A stretch of DNA of 64,000 bases from Gammaproteobacteria bacterium 28-57-27 (GTDB lineage Bacteria; Pseudomonadota; Gammaproteobacteria; Halothiobacillales; Halothiobacillaceae), in NCBI GenBank assembly GCA_002281735.1, contig NCGK01000001.1, forward strand, positions 62,001-126,000, given 5' to 3'. Each line of letters starts with the position of its first letter. The stretch's first letter is position 1. Positions 20,195 through 28,596 of the stretch are shown in pieces. The notes beneath the pieces are model-generated. The model ran no database searches, was not told where the DNA came from, and saw only the letters and a list, made by a program, of their open reading frames with translations. Position numbers and translations under genes: made by a program.

Positions 20195-20231
20195 ACCCAG
20201 TGCATCGGTGCGACCGGTCAGGGCGTGGTCT
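19450..20231. repeat. Duplicated Rhs core segment (partner about 21800-22573)
   Basis: About 780 bp of near-identical coding sequence is shared with the full-length rhs gene. The right boundary is sharp: both copies read GGTCAGGGCGTGG, then diverge. It is long enough for homologous exchange of C-terminal domains. Confidence 0.88.
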
Positions 20232-20306
20232 GTGCGTCAATCGAGTCAGACCCCAATGCCATTACAAGACGGTATCTGACCCCATCTTTCCTCGTTAATA
20301 TCGCCA

Positions 20307-20927
20307 TCAAAACAACGCGTTATAAGCAGAAGGGTGCTCGAAGTAGTCACCATTTCTGTCCCATAGCCTTTTCATTTCTTCAGTGGCTTCAATTTTGATA
20401 CCCTTCAGGTCTTCATGCGCAACGTAATAAACACCACATTTACGGGCTATATCTTTACATAAATTCACCATGTCCGGATTTTCAGAGTCTTGAGATGGCC
20501 ACCACCGGTATAGCCCTTTTAGGACTCCCTCCAGGCTAGAGGTCGAGCTGCATCTAGCTGATGATTTACACTCCTTATTGGTGGCTGCTTCGTACTTGGC
20601 TATGTCCGCTTCACATGTGATCAATGGACTACGCAGACTCAGCGTAATATGCCACGCCTTATTGGTATAATCACCGACCTCGCCCCCTTTTTTACAGTGC
20701 GTGCCCTGTGCGTCAAAGTAAATTCCCCACCAAGCAGAATTGATATCTGCATAATGATCAAGGTGATCTAGTGGGGTATTAGCGAGACCGAGGACATCGC
20801 CATCAACAACCATTGGATAACTCTCAGTAATTAGAGCATGAACCTTAGGAACAAGGTCGAGCATGTCTTTCTGTAATGGGTTGTATATCGAGCTTTCGAT
20901 AAGGAATTGCATTTCTCTGTTGAGCAT
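20307..20927 (-). CDS. Putative immunity protein of the full-length Rhs protein
   Basis: A 206-residue protein of no family known to me. It is rich in charged and aromatic residues (DINSAWWGIYFDAQGTH, LKGLYRWWPSQDSEN) and has six or more cysteines in its second half, including ECKSSARCSS and CKDIARKCG. It starts 12 bp after the rhs stop on the same strand, the standard position for an immunity gene, and its GC content is lower than that of rhs. No signal peptide or TM helix is seen, so it is probably cytoplasmic. Immunity is a context inference. Confidence 0.65.
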   Translation of the reverse strand: MLNREMQFLIESSIYNPLQKDMLDLVPKVHALITESYPMVVDGDVLGLANTPLDHLDHYADINSAWWGIYFDAQGTHCKKGGEVGDYTNKAWHITLSLRSPLITCEADIAKYEAATNKECKSSARCSSTSSLEGVLKGLYRWWPSQDSENPDMVNLCKDIARKCGVYYVAHEDLKGIKIEATEEMKRLWDRNGDYFEHPSAYNALF

Positions 20928-20939
20928 TATTAATTCAAC

Positions 20940-23924
20940 TTATTTTGTAAATTCATATATAGGGTACATTGTCAATATTTCATTTTTGTCGTAAGGAAAG
21001 TTCACGCACGGATTATCTTGAACAATGATGCGCAACTTGTGAGTCGGGCTCAGGATTCCAACGCTGTAGGGATCTCTTGTCATACCCACTGGGTAGGGTA
21101 GTTGAGCTTCATAGCGAGTGCTATAGCGTCCCGGTTTCTTCACCTGTGCCGTCGCAACAGCAATATCCACAAGGCCTTGATTCACCGGTGTGGTGAAGTA
21201 GCTCTGGTCAGAAAACATGGGCCACAAATGCCCTCCCATAGCGAGATGAACGTAGCTTCCGGCCGTTAATGTGGGTTTGGAGTACCCTCCATTGGGGTTG
21301 CATTGGCAAGCCCGTGCAATACTCTCCACGGTAGCTCGGCTATCCTTATCCGCCTGCGTCATGGGCGATAAGATCATCATATCCGTAATTGGGTTGAACC
21401 CCGGCATGAAAGGGCGGACTGGACTTGTAAATGGGCCAGCCCAAGCACCGGGGAGCAGCGCACCTGAAACCTTGCCCAGCCATTCGCGCCCGTGGAATAA
21501 CAGGCGAGCAAAGAGTGCTGGTGAAGGCGCTGAGCGTTGCGACATGAGTAGCGAGCCGATGGAAACCCCGTTATGGAACGCCTCAATGAACTGTCCATTG
21601 CTGTCATAGCTCAGCGTAATGACATCGCCCGTGGGGAAGTTCGCCTGAGTGAGCAGGCCGCGTGCGTCATAAGTGAAGGTGATGGTTTTATTTTCGCGGG
21701 TAATGGAGGCAACGTGCCCACGGGCATCGTAGGTGACTGAAACAGGGATACCGCCTTCCGCAACCCCCTCCAGCATTCGCCCCTGCGCATCGTATTGCGA
21801 CATGGTGGCGAAGGTGCCAGCGGTCAGGTTATCAATACGAATGACGTCCCCCGTGCTGTTATACGCCAACGTCCAACGCCCAGTTTCCGTACTCCCCGCC
21901 AGCTCCACAATCGTCACGGGCAGATTTTTCGCATCATACGTCCAGCGCGTCGTCTGGGTATCCCCGCTCGGAACAGCATTGAAGCCTTTGGCTCCTGTGG
22001 CATCTGTGGTCGGTGTTTCGATCAGCTCAAGCAGGTTGCCTTTACTGTCGTAGCTGTAGCTCGTGATGAGATAGGCTTCTGCCACCTTCAGCGGCAGGTT
22101 CCATGTGGCATGCCATTGGGTATGGGTGACGTACTCTGCCGCACTCAGTGGCGGTGCTGTGGTGGCGCTTTGATAACTGGCAGGATAGGTGGCTTCGCGT
22201 GTGACCCGTCCCCAGCCGTTGTAGGTGTAGAAGGTGACACGGCCATCGTGGGCAACCACCTTGGAGCGGCGCTTGTTCGCGTCATAACTGGTCGCCGCTG
22301 CCGAAGCACCACATAGCGGACACGGTGTCGTTACCGAGGTGGGGCGCAGCACACCGGCCTGTGAAGAAAAACGGTACTGCGTGGCGGTACTCGCTGCACC
22401 GGGGGTTGGGGTGTAGTAAATGGTGCTGCTTGTACCCACGGGGTTGCTGTACTGAAAGCTCAGCTTGTCCAGTCCCTGTGCCTTTTCGGTACTGGCCACC
22501 TGCCCCAGTGCGTCATAGGTATAGGTTGCAACACGCACGCCCAGTGCATCGGTGCGACCGGTCAGGGCGTGGACATTAAGACTACGACTGTCCTCGTAGT
22601 GCAGGTACTGGGTGGCTGGCGGATTGGCATCGGCACCCGGCGCTGTCACGGCCGTCAAGTTACCCAGCGCATCATGCGCATAACGAAACACCGCTGCATC
22701 GGGCGTAGTGAGCGTGGCGATACGACCGGCGCTGTCATAACTCAAACGCAGCTCACGCCCGAAGTGATTGCGCACCGTGAGTAACAGACCCGCCCGAGGT
22801 GCCCGGCTGAGCGGGGTCGTGGCGGTACTGTAAACCAGCGTCGTCACCCAACCATTGCGTGCTTTGATGTTCCTCAAACGCCCGTTGGCTTCGTAGGTTT
22901 CAAGGCTATCGTCGCTATGCGGACGGTAACCCCAGACCAAGGTCTGGCCCTGGCTGTTCAGATGCTGGACCAGACGATCCTTGGGTTCGTCGAGACTATT
23001 ATCCCGCCAGGTGACCGCCGTGGCCGTGGCTGATGAATCATCACGCACCAGGGTACGCCACGAACCATCCCCGCGCATGGCACGCACCGTCGGCGTGGGC
23101 GCACCCTGCACGATCTGAATGGAGCGATCATAGGTATGCGTCCAGCCCGCGCCCATGGGCAGGGCGTCGGAAGGAACACCATGCGGCCAGCGTGAACGGT
23201 AATGACGGGTGAAAGACAGCGGATGCACACCTGCGCCAACACTATCGTCCTCTCGCAGCAGCTTGACCCCCGTGCCGGGGAGCGTTGGGGTGTCTGTGGG
23301 GCAGGAGGTGGAGACTTCTTCAGGGGCGAAGCGGAAGCAGAAGTCACTGCGGGGATCATCTTGACTGCGTTGCCAGCCCTCCGCACAGGCGGCGTCACGA
23401 TCATGGTAGAGGTAATGGCTGGGCTTGAACTCAGAAAGCACACACGCCCCATTCGCCGTATCTGAACGATCAGAAATCGTGATCGTATAGGGCTTGCGGC
23501 GAGCCAGCATCAGCTGACCATAATCCCAGTTGGTGTACTTATGGCCATACACGCTTTCCCATTCAGGATCGAAACTGCCGAGGGTATGCGTGATAGGTTT
23601 GCAGGTTTTGATGCTTGCCGCCCATTGCGCTTTGTAATTGGCAAGAGCCTGTCCCTCGGAGGGGAAGTAAGGCGTGGAAAAAACATACCCCGGGATCTTG
23701 TAGCGCCACGCTGTTATCGCCTGCGGCGTGGTTGTGCATTCCAAATGACCGCTGGATGAAAAGCCTTTGCAGTTATCCAGCGTGTAGGCTTGCGCAGGTG
23801 CGAGCCCTAATCCCCCCATGAACAACATGAGCCACAGCGCAAACGCCTTGCCCGGATGTCCGGTGATGGCTTGTGGGGTGGTGTGCGATGTCAGAGGGCG
23901 GCTGTGCAGGCAGGGCATTGGCAT
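20940..23924 (-). CDS. Secreted Rhs/YD-repeat protein with variable C-terminus
   Basis: A 994-residue protein. Residues 24-46 (KAFALWLMLFMGGLGLAPAQA) form a signal peptide. A unique N-terminal region is followed by a DUF6531-like segment from about residue 208 (PGTGVKLLREDDSVGAGVHPLSFTRHYRSRW). YD repeats run to about residue 790 (RYAHDALGNLTAVT, YTYDALGQVAS, TYDARGLLTQANFPTGDVITLSYD). The last 190 residues are unique (from ITDMMILSPMTQAD) and are presumably the effector or tip domain; I recognise no catalytic motif. The canonical PxxxxDPxGL boundary is absent and no PAAR domain is seen, so export by Sec rather than type VI loading is likely. A putative immunity gene and an orphan cassette follow. 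Confidence 0.85.
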   Translation of the reverse strand: MPMPCLHSRPLTSHTTPQAITGHPGKAFALWLMLFMGGLGLAPAQAYTLDNCKGFSSSGHLECTTTPQAITAWRYKIPGYVFSTPYFPSEGQALANYKAQWAASIKTCKPITHTLGSFDPEWESVYGHKYTNWDYGQLMLARRKPYTITISDRSDTANGACVLSEFKPSHYLYHDRDAACAEGWQRSQDDPRSDFCFRFAPEEVSTSCPTDTPTLPGTGVKLLREDDSVGAGVHPLSFTRHYRSRWPHGVPSDALPMGAGWTHTYDRSIQIVQGAPTPTVRAMRGDGSWRTLVRDDSSATATAVTWRDNSLDEPKDRLVQHLNSQGQTLVWGYRPHSDDSLETYEANGRLRNIKARNGWVTTLVYSTATTPLSRAPRAGLLLTVRNHFGRELRLSYDSAGRIATLTTPDAAVFRYAHDALGNLTAVTAPGADANPPATQYLHYEDSRSLNVHALTGRTDALGVRVATYTYDALGQVASTEKAQGLDKLSFQYSNPVGTSSTIYYTPTPGAASTATQYRFSSQAGVLRPTSVTTPCPLCGASAAATSYDANKRRSKVVAHDGRVTFYTYNGWGRVTREATYPASYQSATTAPPLSAAEYVTHTQWHATWNLPLKVAEAYLITSYSYDSKGNLLELIETPTTDATGAKGFNAVPSGDTQTTRWTYDAKNLPVTIVELAGSTETGRWTLAYNSTGDVIRIDNLTAGTFATMSQYDAQGRMLEGVAEGGIPVSVTYDARGHVASITRENKTITFTYDARGLLTQANFPTGDVITLSYDSNGQFIEAFHNGVSIGSLLMSQRSAPSPALFARLLFHGREWLGKVSGALLPGAWAGPFTSPVRPFMPGFNPITDMMILSPMTQADKDSRATVESIARACQCNPNGGYSKPTLTAGSYVHLAMGGHLWPMFSDQSYFTTPVNQGLVDIAVATAQVKKPGRYSTRYEAQLPYPVGMTRDPYSVGILSPTHKLRIIVQDNPCVNFPYDKNEILTMYPIYEFTK

Positions 23925-24067
23925 GGACTCAATTCCAATGTGGATGTGGTTTTGAGCCTAGCTCCTACCTCTCGAAAGTCAAATGGATGGTTGGTGAGCG
24001 TTGCACAACACCGTGGCCTGTCGCCAAATGCCTCAGGCGATGATGCAGGGCTTAATCCCTCGCTTAC

Positions 24068-24098
24068 TCCTCCCTGTGATCTCTGTGATCTCTGTGGC
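24068..24098. repeat. Half of an AGCCACAGAG-family repeat abutting lpxH
   Basis: CTGTGATCTCTGTGATCTCTG runs into TGGCTA at the lpxH stop. It matches the right terminal repeat of the 16298, 51371 and 55790 elements; no left partner is found nearby. The lpxH TAG (24098-24100) is formed by the TTAGCCACAGAG sequence. Confidence 0.65.
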
Positions 24099-24856
24099 TA
24101 ACCTTCTTTAGGCCAAGGCTCATAAGCCAGTTGTTGGGGGTCATGCGCGTGGATACGCTCCAGGCTTAATCCGGTGGATTGAACGCTGAGCAGTACCGCG
24201 CCTTTTTCCCAATCGCCCAGCACGGCGCGCAGGCCATGAGTTTCCTGATGAATGGCAGGGCGGTGGGTGTGACCATGTATCAACACATTCACGCCTTGTT
24301 GCTGCATGGTTTGGCTGACCGCGTGGTTGTTCACGTCCATGATGCCGTCAGTCTTTTGCCCGGTGGCCTGCTTGCTGCGTTCGCGCAGTTGGGTGGCGAG
24401 GTTCAGACGTGTTTTCAGTGGCAGGTGTCGCAGGACGAAGCGTACGACAGGGTGACGCAACTTACGGCGCATCGCCTGGTAAGGCAGATCGTCGGTGCAG
24501 AGGGTATCGCCGTGTAGAAGCGCGACACGGTGACCGTACAGCTCGGTGACGTAAACATCCGGGAGCAGGCTGAAACCGAGACGCGTGGCAAGAGCGCTTC
24601 CAATCATGAAGTCACGATTGCCATGCTGAAAAAATAAGGGGACGCCCGCGTCAGAGAGGCGTTTGAGCAGATCGAACGCGGGCTGAATATGGGTTGGAAT
24701 GGGCGCATCGTCACCCACCCAGACTTCGACAAAATCGCCCAGGATATAAAGCGCATCCGCTTTTAGCAGACGCGCTTCGAGGGCGAGTAGGTGTTGTGTG
24801 ATGTGCGGCGCATCCTCGCGCAAATGCAGGTCGGCGAGGATGATGGTTTCAGACAT
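24098..24856 (-). CDS. lpxH: UDP-2,3-diacylglucosamine diphosphatase
   Basis: A 252-residue calcineurin-like phosphoesterase that cleaves UDP-2,3-diacylglucosamine to lipid X and UMP, the step before LpxB. The metal motifs are in order: DLH (D9, H11), GDFVEVWVGDD, GNRDF, LLHGDTLCTDD and HGHTHRP. LpxH usually begins with FISDLHL; here it is ILADLHL. It is 18 bp downstream of ppiB on the same strand and likely co-transcribed. The stop codon is supplied by an inserted repeat. Confidence 0.95.
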   Translation of the reverse strand: MSETIILADLHLREDAPHITQHLLALEARLLKADALYILGDFVEVWVGDDAPIPTHIQPAFDLLKRLSDAGVPLFFQHGNRDFMIGSALATRLGFSLLPDVYVTELYGHRVALLHGDTLCTDDLPYQAMRRKLRHPVVRFVLRHLPLKTRLNLATQLRERSKQATGQKTDGIMDVNNHAVSQTMQQQGVNVLIHGHTHRPAIHQETHGLRAVLGDWEKGAVLLSVQSTGLSLERIHAHDPQQLAYEPWPKEG

Positions 24857-24874
24857 GCAGGGAGTCAGCCAGAC

Positions 24875-25387
24875 TCAGGCTTCGACGCGGGTCACGCTGT
24901 CGATCAGGATATCTTCGCGGGGAACGTCGCCATGGCCTGCGCGGTTGCCGGTGGGTTGCTTGGCAATGGCATCGACCACGTCCATGCCTTCGACGACCTT
25001 GCCGAATACGCAGTAGCCCCAGCCTTGTGGACTCGGGCTGCTGTAATTCAAGAAGTCATTGTCTTTCAGGCTGATGAAAAACTGGCTGGTGGCGGAGTGC
25101 GGAATGGAGGTGCGCGCCATGGCGAGGGTGCCGCGATTATTTTTCAGGCCGTTGGCAGCTTCGTTTTCAACCGGGGCATGGTTGGGCTTGTTGGCCATGT
25201 CCGGGGTCAGGCCGCCGCCTTGAATCATGAAACCGGGGATCACGCGGTGAAACAAGGTTCCGGCGTAAAAACCTTCGTCCACATAGCTCAGAATGTTCGC
25301 GACGGTTTTGGGTGCAGCAGCGGCATCAAGTTCGACGGTGATGTTGCCCAGACGGGTGGAAATTTGGATGCATGGTTGGGTGGACAT
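24875..25387 (-). CDS. ppiB: Cyclophilin-type peptidyl-prolyl isomerase B
   Basis: A 170-residue cytoplasmic cyclophilin catalysing proline cis-trans isomerisation. FHRVIPGFMIQGGG contains the active-site Arg and Phe; ATSQFFISLKDNDFLN and GYCVFGKVVEGMDVVD are standard. No signal peptide, so it is the PpiB (cytosolic) rather than PpiA form. First gene of ppiB-lpxH; cysS lies nearby on the other strand. Confidence 0.94.
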   Translation of the reverse strand: MSTQPCIQISTRLGNITVELDAAAAPKTVANILSYVDEGFYAGTLFHRVIPGFMIQGGGLTPDMANKPNHAPVENEAANGLKNNRGTLAMARTSIPHSATSQFFISLKDNDFLNYSSPSPQGWGYCVFGKVVEGMDVVDAIAKQPTGNRAGHGDVPREDILIDSVTRVEA

Positions 25388-25635
25388 GGGGCTTAAAACT
25401 CAAGTTAATTTGCGAGGCAGCATCATATCGTGTCTTGGTCGTGCAAATAAATCGCGCAAATAACAGGCTTGGGTGTAAAAAAGACTTCGCTTCGCCGTGA
25501 TTCAGGCTTACGATAGGCGTGCGTTTAGTTTTAAACGCGTGTATTCAAGACCTTCGGGTCGCATCAGTAGCTACGTCGCGTCATGGTTAGTTATTGGTGC
25601 TGTTTTCCATGGCGCACGTTGTAGATTGAGTTTTT

Positions 25636-25941
25636 ATGATCAATATTTATGTAGGCAACCTGTCCTTCCGCACCGATGACGAAGAACTTCGTCAAACTTT
25701 TGAGAGCTTTGGCGAAATTTCTTCCGCCAAAGTTGTCATGGATCGTGACACCGGCCGTTCTAAGGGTTTTGGTTTTGTTGAAATGCCAAACAAGGAAGAA
25801 GGCATGGCAGCGATCAAGGCGCTGGATGGTCAGGACATGGGCGGACGCACACTGCGTGTGAACGAAGCTCAGCCGCGCGAAGCGCGTCCACCACGCCGTG
25901 ATGGCGGTGGTTTTGACTCACGTCCGCCACGCCGTTTCTAA
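25636..25941 (+). CDS. Small RRM RNA-binding protein
   Basis: A 101-residue single RNA-recognition-motif protein. RNP2 is IYVGNL (residues 4-9) and RNP1 is KGFGFVEM (about 43-50). The tail PREARPPRRDGGGFDSRPPRRF is an Arg/Gly-rich extension. Bacterial proteins of this kind (cyanobacterial Rbp type) are often cold-induced RNA chaperones. The ATG at 25636 precedes the fold directly. The 248-bp gap before it holds a long leader with a small dyad (GCGTTT..AAACGC, 25521-25538) and no coding frame I trust. Three hairpins follow the stop. Confidence 0.92.
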   Translation: MINIYVGNLSFRTDDEELRQTFESFGEISSAKVVMDRDTGRSKGFGFVEMPNKEEGMAAIKALDGQDMGGRTLRVNEAQPREARPPRRDGGGFDSRPPRRF

Positions 25942-25956
25942 TCTCAAGCGATTTTG

Positions 25957-25983
25957 GTGTTGTTCCGTTTTGCGGAGCAACAC
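25957..25983 (+). terminator. Hairpin after the RRM gene
   Basis: GTGTTGTTCCG and CGGAGCAACAC pair over 11 bp with one G-T, loop TTTTG. It has no T-run, so it may be an mRNA-stabilising 3' hairpin or part of a tandem terminator. Confidence 0.6.
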
Positions 25984-26006
25984 TTCATTGATTTGAGTTG
26001 GAAACA

Positions 26007-26030
26007 AGTCATTAGGGTTTTCTAATGACT
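26007..26030. terminator. Perfect 9-bp hairpin between RRM gene and cysS
   Basis: AGTCATTAG, loop GGTTTT, CTAATGACT. Second of three hairpins in the 155 bp before cysS. It is followed only by TAAGTATTTT. Confidence 0.55.
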
Positions 26031-26044
26031 TAAGTATTTTGTAT

Positions 26045-26079
26045 AAAGCCATGCCTCATCGTGTGGCTTTTTTGTTTTT
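26045..26079 (+). terminator. Rho-independent terminator or attenuator just before cysS
   Basis: AAAGCCA pairs with TGGCTTT across a 12-nt loop and runs into TTTTTTGTTTTTATTTTTT. It ends about 18 bp before the cysS start, so it could end the RRM transcript or attenuate read-through into cysS. Confidence 0.65.
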
Positions 26080-26096
26080 ATTTTTTGCAGGCCGCC

Positions 26097-27470
26097 ATGC
26101 TCCATATCTATTCCACTGAATCGCGCGAAAAACGAGTTTTTGTTCCCATTGAAGCCGGCAAGGTACGCATGTATGTGTGTGGTATGACCGTGTATGACTA
26201 TTGTCATTTGGGGCATGCACGGGTCATGGTGGTGTTTGATATGGTGTACCGCTATTTGCGTCACCTTGGTTTTGAAACGACTTATGTGCGCAATATCACC
26301 GACATTGACGATAAAATTATCAAACGTGCGGCGGAAAATGCTGAATCGATTCAGGCGCTAACCCAACGCTTTATCGACGCCATGCACGAGGACGCCGATG
26401 CGCTCGGCTGTCTGCGTCCGGATCACGAACCGCGTGCGACTGAGGCCATTCCTGAAATGCTGGCGATGATTGGCACTTTGATTGAAAAACGTTTTGCCTA
26501 TCGCGCCGACAACGGGGATGTGTATTACGACGTGAGCCAGTTTGAGGGTTATGGCCGTCTTTCGGGTAAAAATATAGACGATTTACGCGCTGGCGCACGC
26601 GTCGAAATTGGCGAGGCCAAGCATGACCCGCTGGATTTTGTGTTGTGGAAGGCCGCCAAGCCGGGTGAGCCCGCGTGGGATGCTGCTTGGGGTGCCGGGC
26701 GACCCGGTTGGCATATTGAATGTTCAGCCATGTCCACCACCTGTTTGGGGCATAGTTTTGATATTCATGGCGGCGGTATGGATTTGCAGTTTCCGCATCA
26801 TGAAAATGAAATTGCGCAAAGCGAAGCGGCGACGGGCTGCCATTATGTGAATTATTGGATGCACAACGGATTTGTGCGTATCAATGAAGAGAAAATGTCG
26901 AAGTCGTTGAATAATTTCTTCACGGTGCGCGAGGTATTGAAAGACTTTCGTGCGGAAGAGGTGCGTTTTTTCATTTTGAATAGTCATTACCGTAGTCCTC
27001 TCAATTATGCGGATGCGCAATTATTAGCGGCACGCCAAGGTTTAACGCGGCTTTATACGGCCTTGCGTGATGCTGGAGAGAATAATGCAGCGCGTTTAGC
27101 GGTGTTTGAGGAACGTTTCTTTACGGCGATGGATGATGATTTCAATACTCCGATTGCCATTGCGGTGTTATTTGATTTGGTGAGCGAGATTCATCGTCAT
27201 ACAGGTGTTGAGCGAGACTCGGCCGCCTCGACCTTGAAACATCTTTCCGGGCTGTTGGGTTTATTGCAGATGTCGCCCGAAGATTATCTGCGCGGCGAAG
27301 CTGGACAAGACGGGCTGGATGATGCGGCGATTCAAGCGATGGTGGATGAACGTTTGGCTGCGCGCGCCGTGAAGAACTTTGCCAAGTCGGATGAAATTCG
27401 TGATGCTTTACTCAAGCACGGGGTCGTGTTGGAGGATGCGGCGGGTGTAACGCGCTGGCGGCGAGCATAG
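26097..27470 (+). CDS. cysS: Cysteine-tRNA ligase
   Basis: A 457-residue class I aminoacyl-tRNA synthetase (E. coli 461). The HIGH-type motif is HLGH in [14 protein letters not shown], with a zinc cysteine in the preceding CGMTVYDY. Other zinc ligands lie in HIECSAMS and [13 protein letters not shown], and KMSKS is in [12 protein letters not shown]. The start is the ATG at 26097 (MLHIYST); an in-frame start at 26061 overlaps the terminator and is rejected. It is monocistronic. Confidence 0.97.
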   Translation: MLHIYSTESREKRVFVPIEAGKVRMYVCGMTVYDYCHLGHARVMVVFDMVYRYLRHLGFETTYVRNITDIDDKIIKRAAENAESIQALTQRFIDAMHEDADALGCLRPDHEPRATEAIPEMLAMIGTLIEKRFAYRADNGDVYYDVSQFEGYGRLSGKNIDDLRAGARVEIGEAKHDPLDFVLWKAAKPGEPAWDAAWGAGRPGWHIECSAMSTTCLGHSFDIHGGGMDLQFPHHENEIAQSEAATGCHYVNYWMHNGFVRINEEKMSKSLNNFFTVREVLKDFRAEEVRFFILNSHYRSPLNYADAQLLAARQGLTRLYTALRDAGENNAARLAVFEERFFTAMDDDFNTPIAIAVLFDLVSEIHRHTGVERDSAASTLKHLSGLLGLLQMSPEDYLRGEAGQDGLDDAAIQAMVDERLAARAVKNFAKSDEIRDALLKHGVVLEDAAGVTRWRRA

Positions 27471-27501
27471 TCCGCACACTCGCGGCATTAAACTCACGCA
27501 C

Positions 27502-27532
27502 AAAAAAACGGCTCACAATGGAGCCGTTTTTA
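27502..27532. terminator. Bidirectional terminator between cysS and soxZ
   Basis: AAAAACGGCTC, loop of six, GAGCCGTTTTT: an 11-bp stem with T-runs on both strands, placed between two convergent genes. Confidence 0.88.
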
Positions 27533-27586
27533 TTGACTGCGGAAAAGGCCGACTGCGAACAATCAGCCCCACATATTGCTTAAAAA

Positions 27587-27898
27587 TTAAGCAATCGCAA
27601 CTTCAGCAGAGTCGGTTTCACCAGTGGTGTCTTTCCAAGTGATCTTGACCATGTCGCCTGCTTTGGCCGGAGCCTTGAAGGACAGGTAGGGGTTCTTGGA
27701 TACAGCAGCGGACATGTTGCCCGCGATCACGGTTTTACCAGCAACATCAGCTGAAATTTCAGTGATGAACTTAGTAGTGATGTCAGCACCGGTGGTTTTG
27801 TCCTTGCGGTTACCGGGTTCCATCGGGTGAGTAATCAGGCACTTGACTTCAGCCATGTCGCCAGCGAGGGAGGCGCGGATTTTGATGCTACCAGCCAT
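27587..27898 (-). CDS. soxZ: Thiosulfate oxidation carrier complex protein SoxZ
   Basis: A 103-residue SoxZ. MAGSIKIRASLAGDMAEVKCLITHPMEPG is the typical N-terminus, and the beta-rich fold ends in VKITWKDTTGETDSAEV. It has no signal peptide and is exported bound to the Tat substrate SoxY. Together they form the periplasmic carrier on which sulfur is held during thiosulfate oxidation. It lies 54 bp after soxY on the same strand. No soxXA, soxB or soxCD is seen in the window. Confidence 0.96.
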   Translation of the reverse strand: MAGSIKIRASLAGDMAEVKCLITHPMEPGNRKDKTTGADITTKFITEISADVAGKTVIAGNMSAAVSKNPYLSFKAPAKAGDMVKITWKDTTGETDSAEVAIA

Positions 27899-27952
27899 TG
27901 AAATATCTCCTATCGAGTTTGTCAGATGATTAAGGCTACAGGGATGGGGCGA

Positions 27953-28417
27953 TTAACCGCCGCAACCACCGATGGTGACCTTGACTTCTTTCTTGGCTGA
28001 CAACAACTTGCCGCCAGTCTTCACTACGCCGATCACGTTAGAGGTTTTGCCCATCTTGATACGAGTAGCGAGGTAAGCAGCTGCGCCGGTCATGACGTAG
28101 TTGCAAACCAGTGGCATTTCGTTGCCTTCAACCAGAATGGCAATCGCTTCAGCAGCGCCTTTGCCTTCAACGGTGACAGGTACAACAGCGCCGTTTTCAG
28201 CGATGTCCGGAGCCTTGACGGTGACGTCAGCGCTTTCAGTGGTGGTGCCTGAACCCATAACGGCGGTCAGTGCGTCAGCCATGGTTTTGGCTTTGAACGC
28301 GGCTTCTGGCCATGCGGCGAAAACAGCGCGTGGGGTCAACAGACCTGCGCCCACAGCGATACCTACGGCACTGGCAGCGAGGCTGCCTTTCAAAAATACA
28401 CGACGATTGCTCTGCAT
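27953..28417 (-). CDS. soxY: Thiosulfate oxidation carrier protein SoxY
   Basis: A 154-residue protein with a Tat signal (NRRVFLKGSLAASAVGIAVGAG) and the diagnostic C-terminus VTIGGCGG. Cys152 is on the swinging arm that carries the sulfur adduct. It acts in the periplasm with SoxZ. A strong ribosome site GAGGAG precedes the ATG, and a sigma54-type promoter is seen 53 bp upstream. The regulator and kinase genes follow directly upstream on the same strand, 179 bp away. Confidence 0.97.
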   Translation of the reverse strand: MQSNRRVFLKGSLAASAVGIAVGAGLLTPRAVFAAWPEAAFKAKTMADALTAVMGSGTTTESADVTVKAPDIAENGAVVPVTVEGKGAAEAIAILVEGNEMPLVCNYVMTGAAAYLATRIKMGKTSNVIGVVKTGGKLLSAKKEVKVTIGGCGG

Positions 28418-28469
28418 GTTGATCTCCTCATGTTTCGAGTTTTGTGTGTGTTGAACACAGCTAAGTTAT

Positions 28470-28486
28470 TGCATGGCCTGTGCCAA
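28470..28486 (-). promoter_or_regulatory. Candidate sigma54 promoter of soxYZ
   Basis: On the minus strand the sequence reads TTGGCACAGGCCATGCAA. It has the invariant GG and GC separated by exactly ten bases, against the consensus TTGGCAC-N5-TTGCW (here ATGCA). The predicted start near 28459 leaves a leader of about 42 nt to the soxY ATG. Farther upstream, TGCAACTTGCA (about 28562-28572) is a small dyad that could be an enhancer half. The adjacent gene encodes a sigma54-activating regulator. Confidence 0.6.
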
Positions 28487-28596
28487 CTTGGGTTTGGATA
28501 CTCCATGCGCTGATTTATAACGATTAAATTAAATTCGTGCCTTGCGTGCAGCTTACTTTGATTGCAACTTGCACTTTATGAACGTTGCTTTTTGCA

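Noticed and set aside
20195-20306. An N-terminal remainder of the orphan Rhs gene
   Set aside because: Homology to the full gene stops at about 20231 and an in-frame TGA follows; no further Rhs sequence is present.
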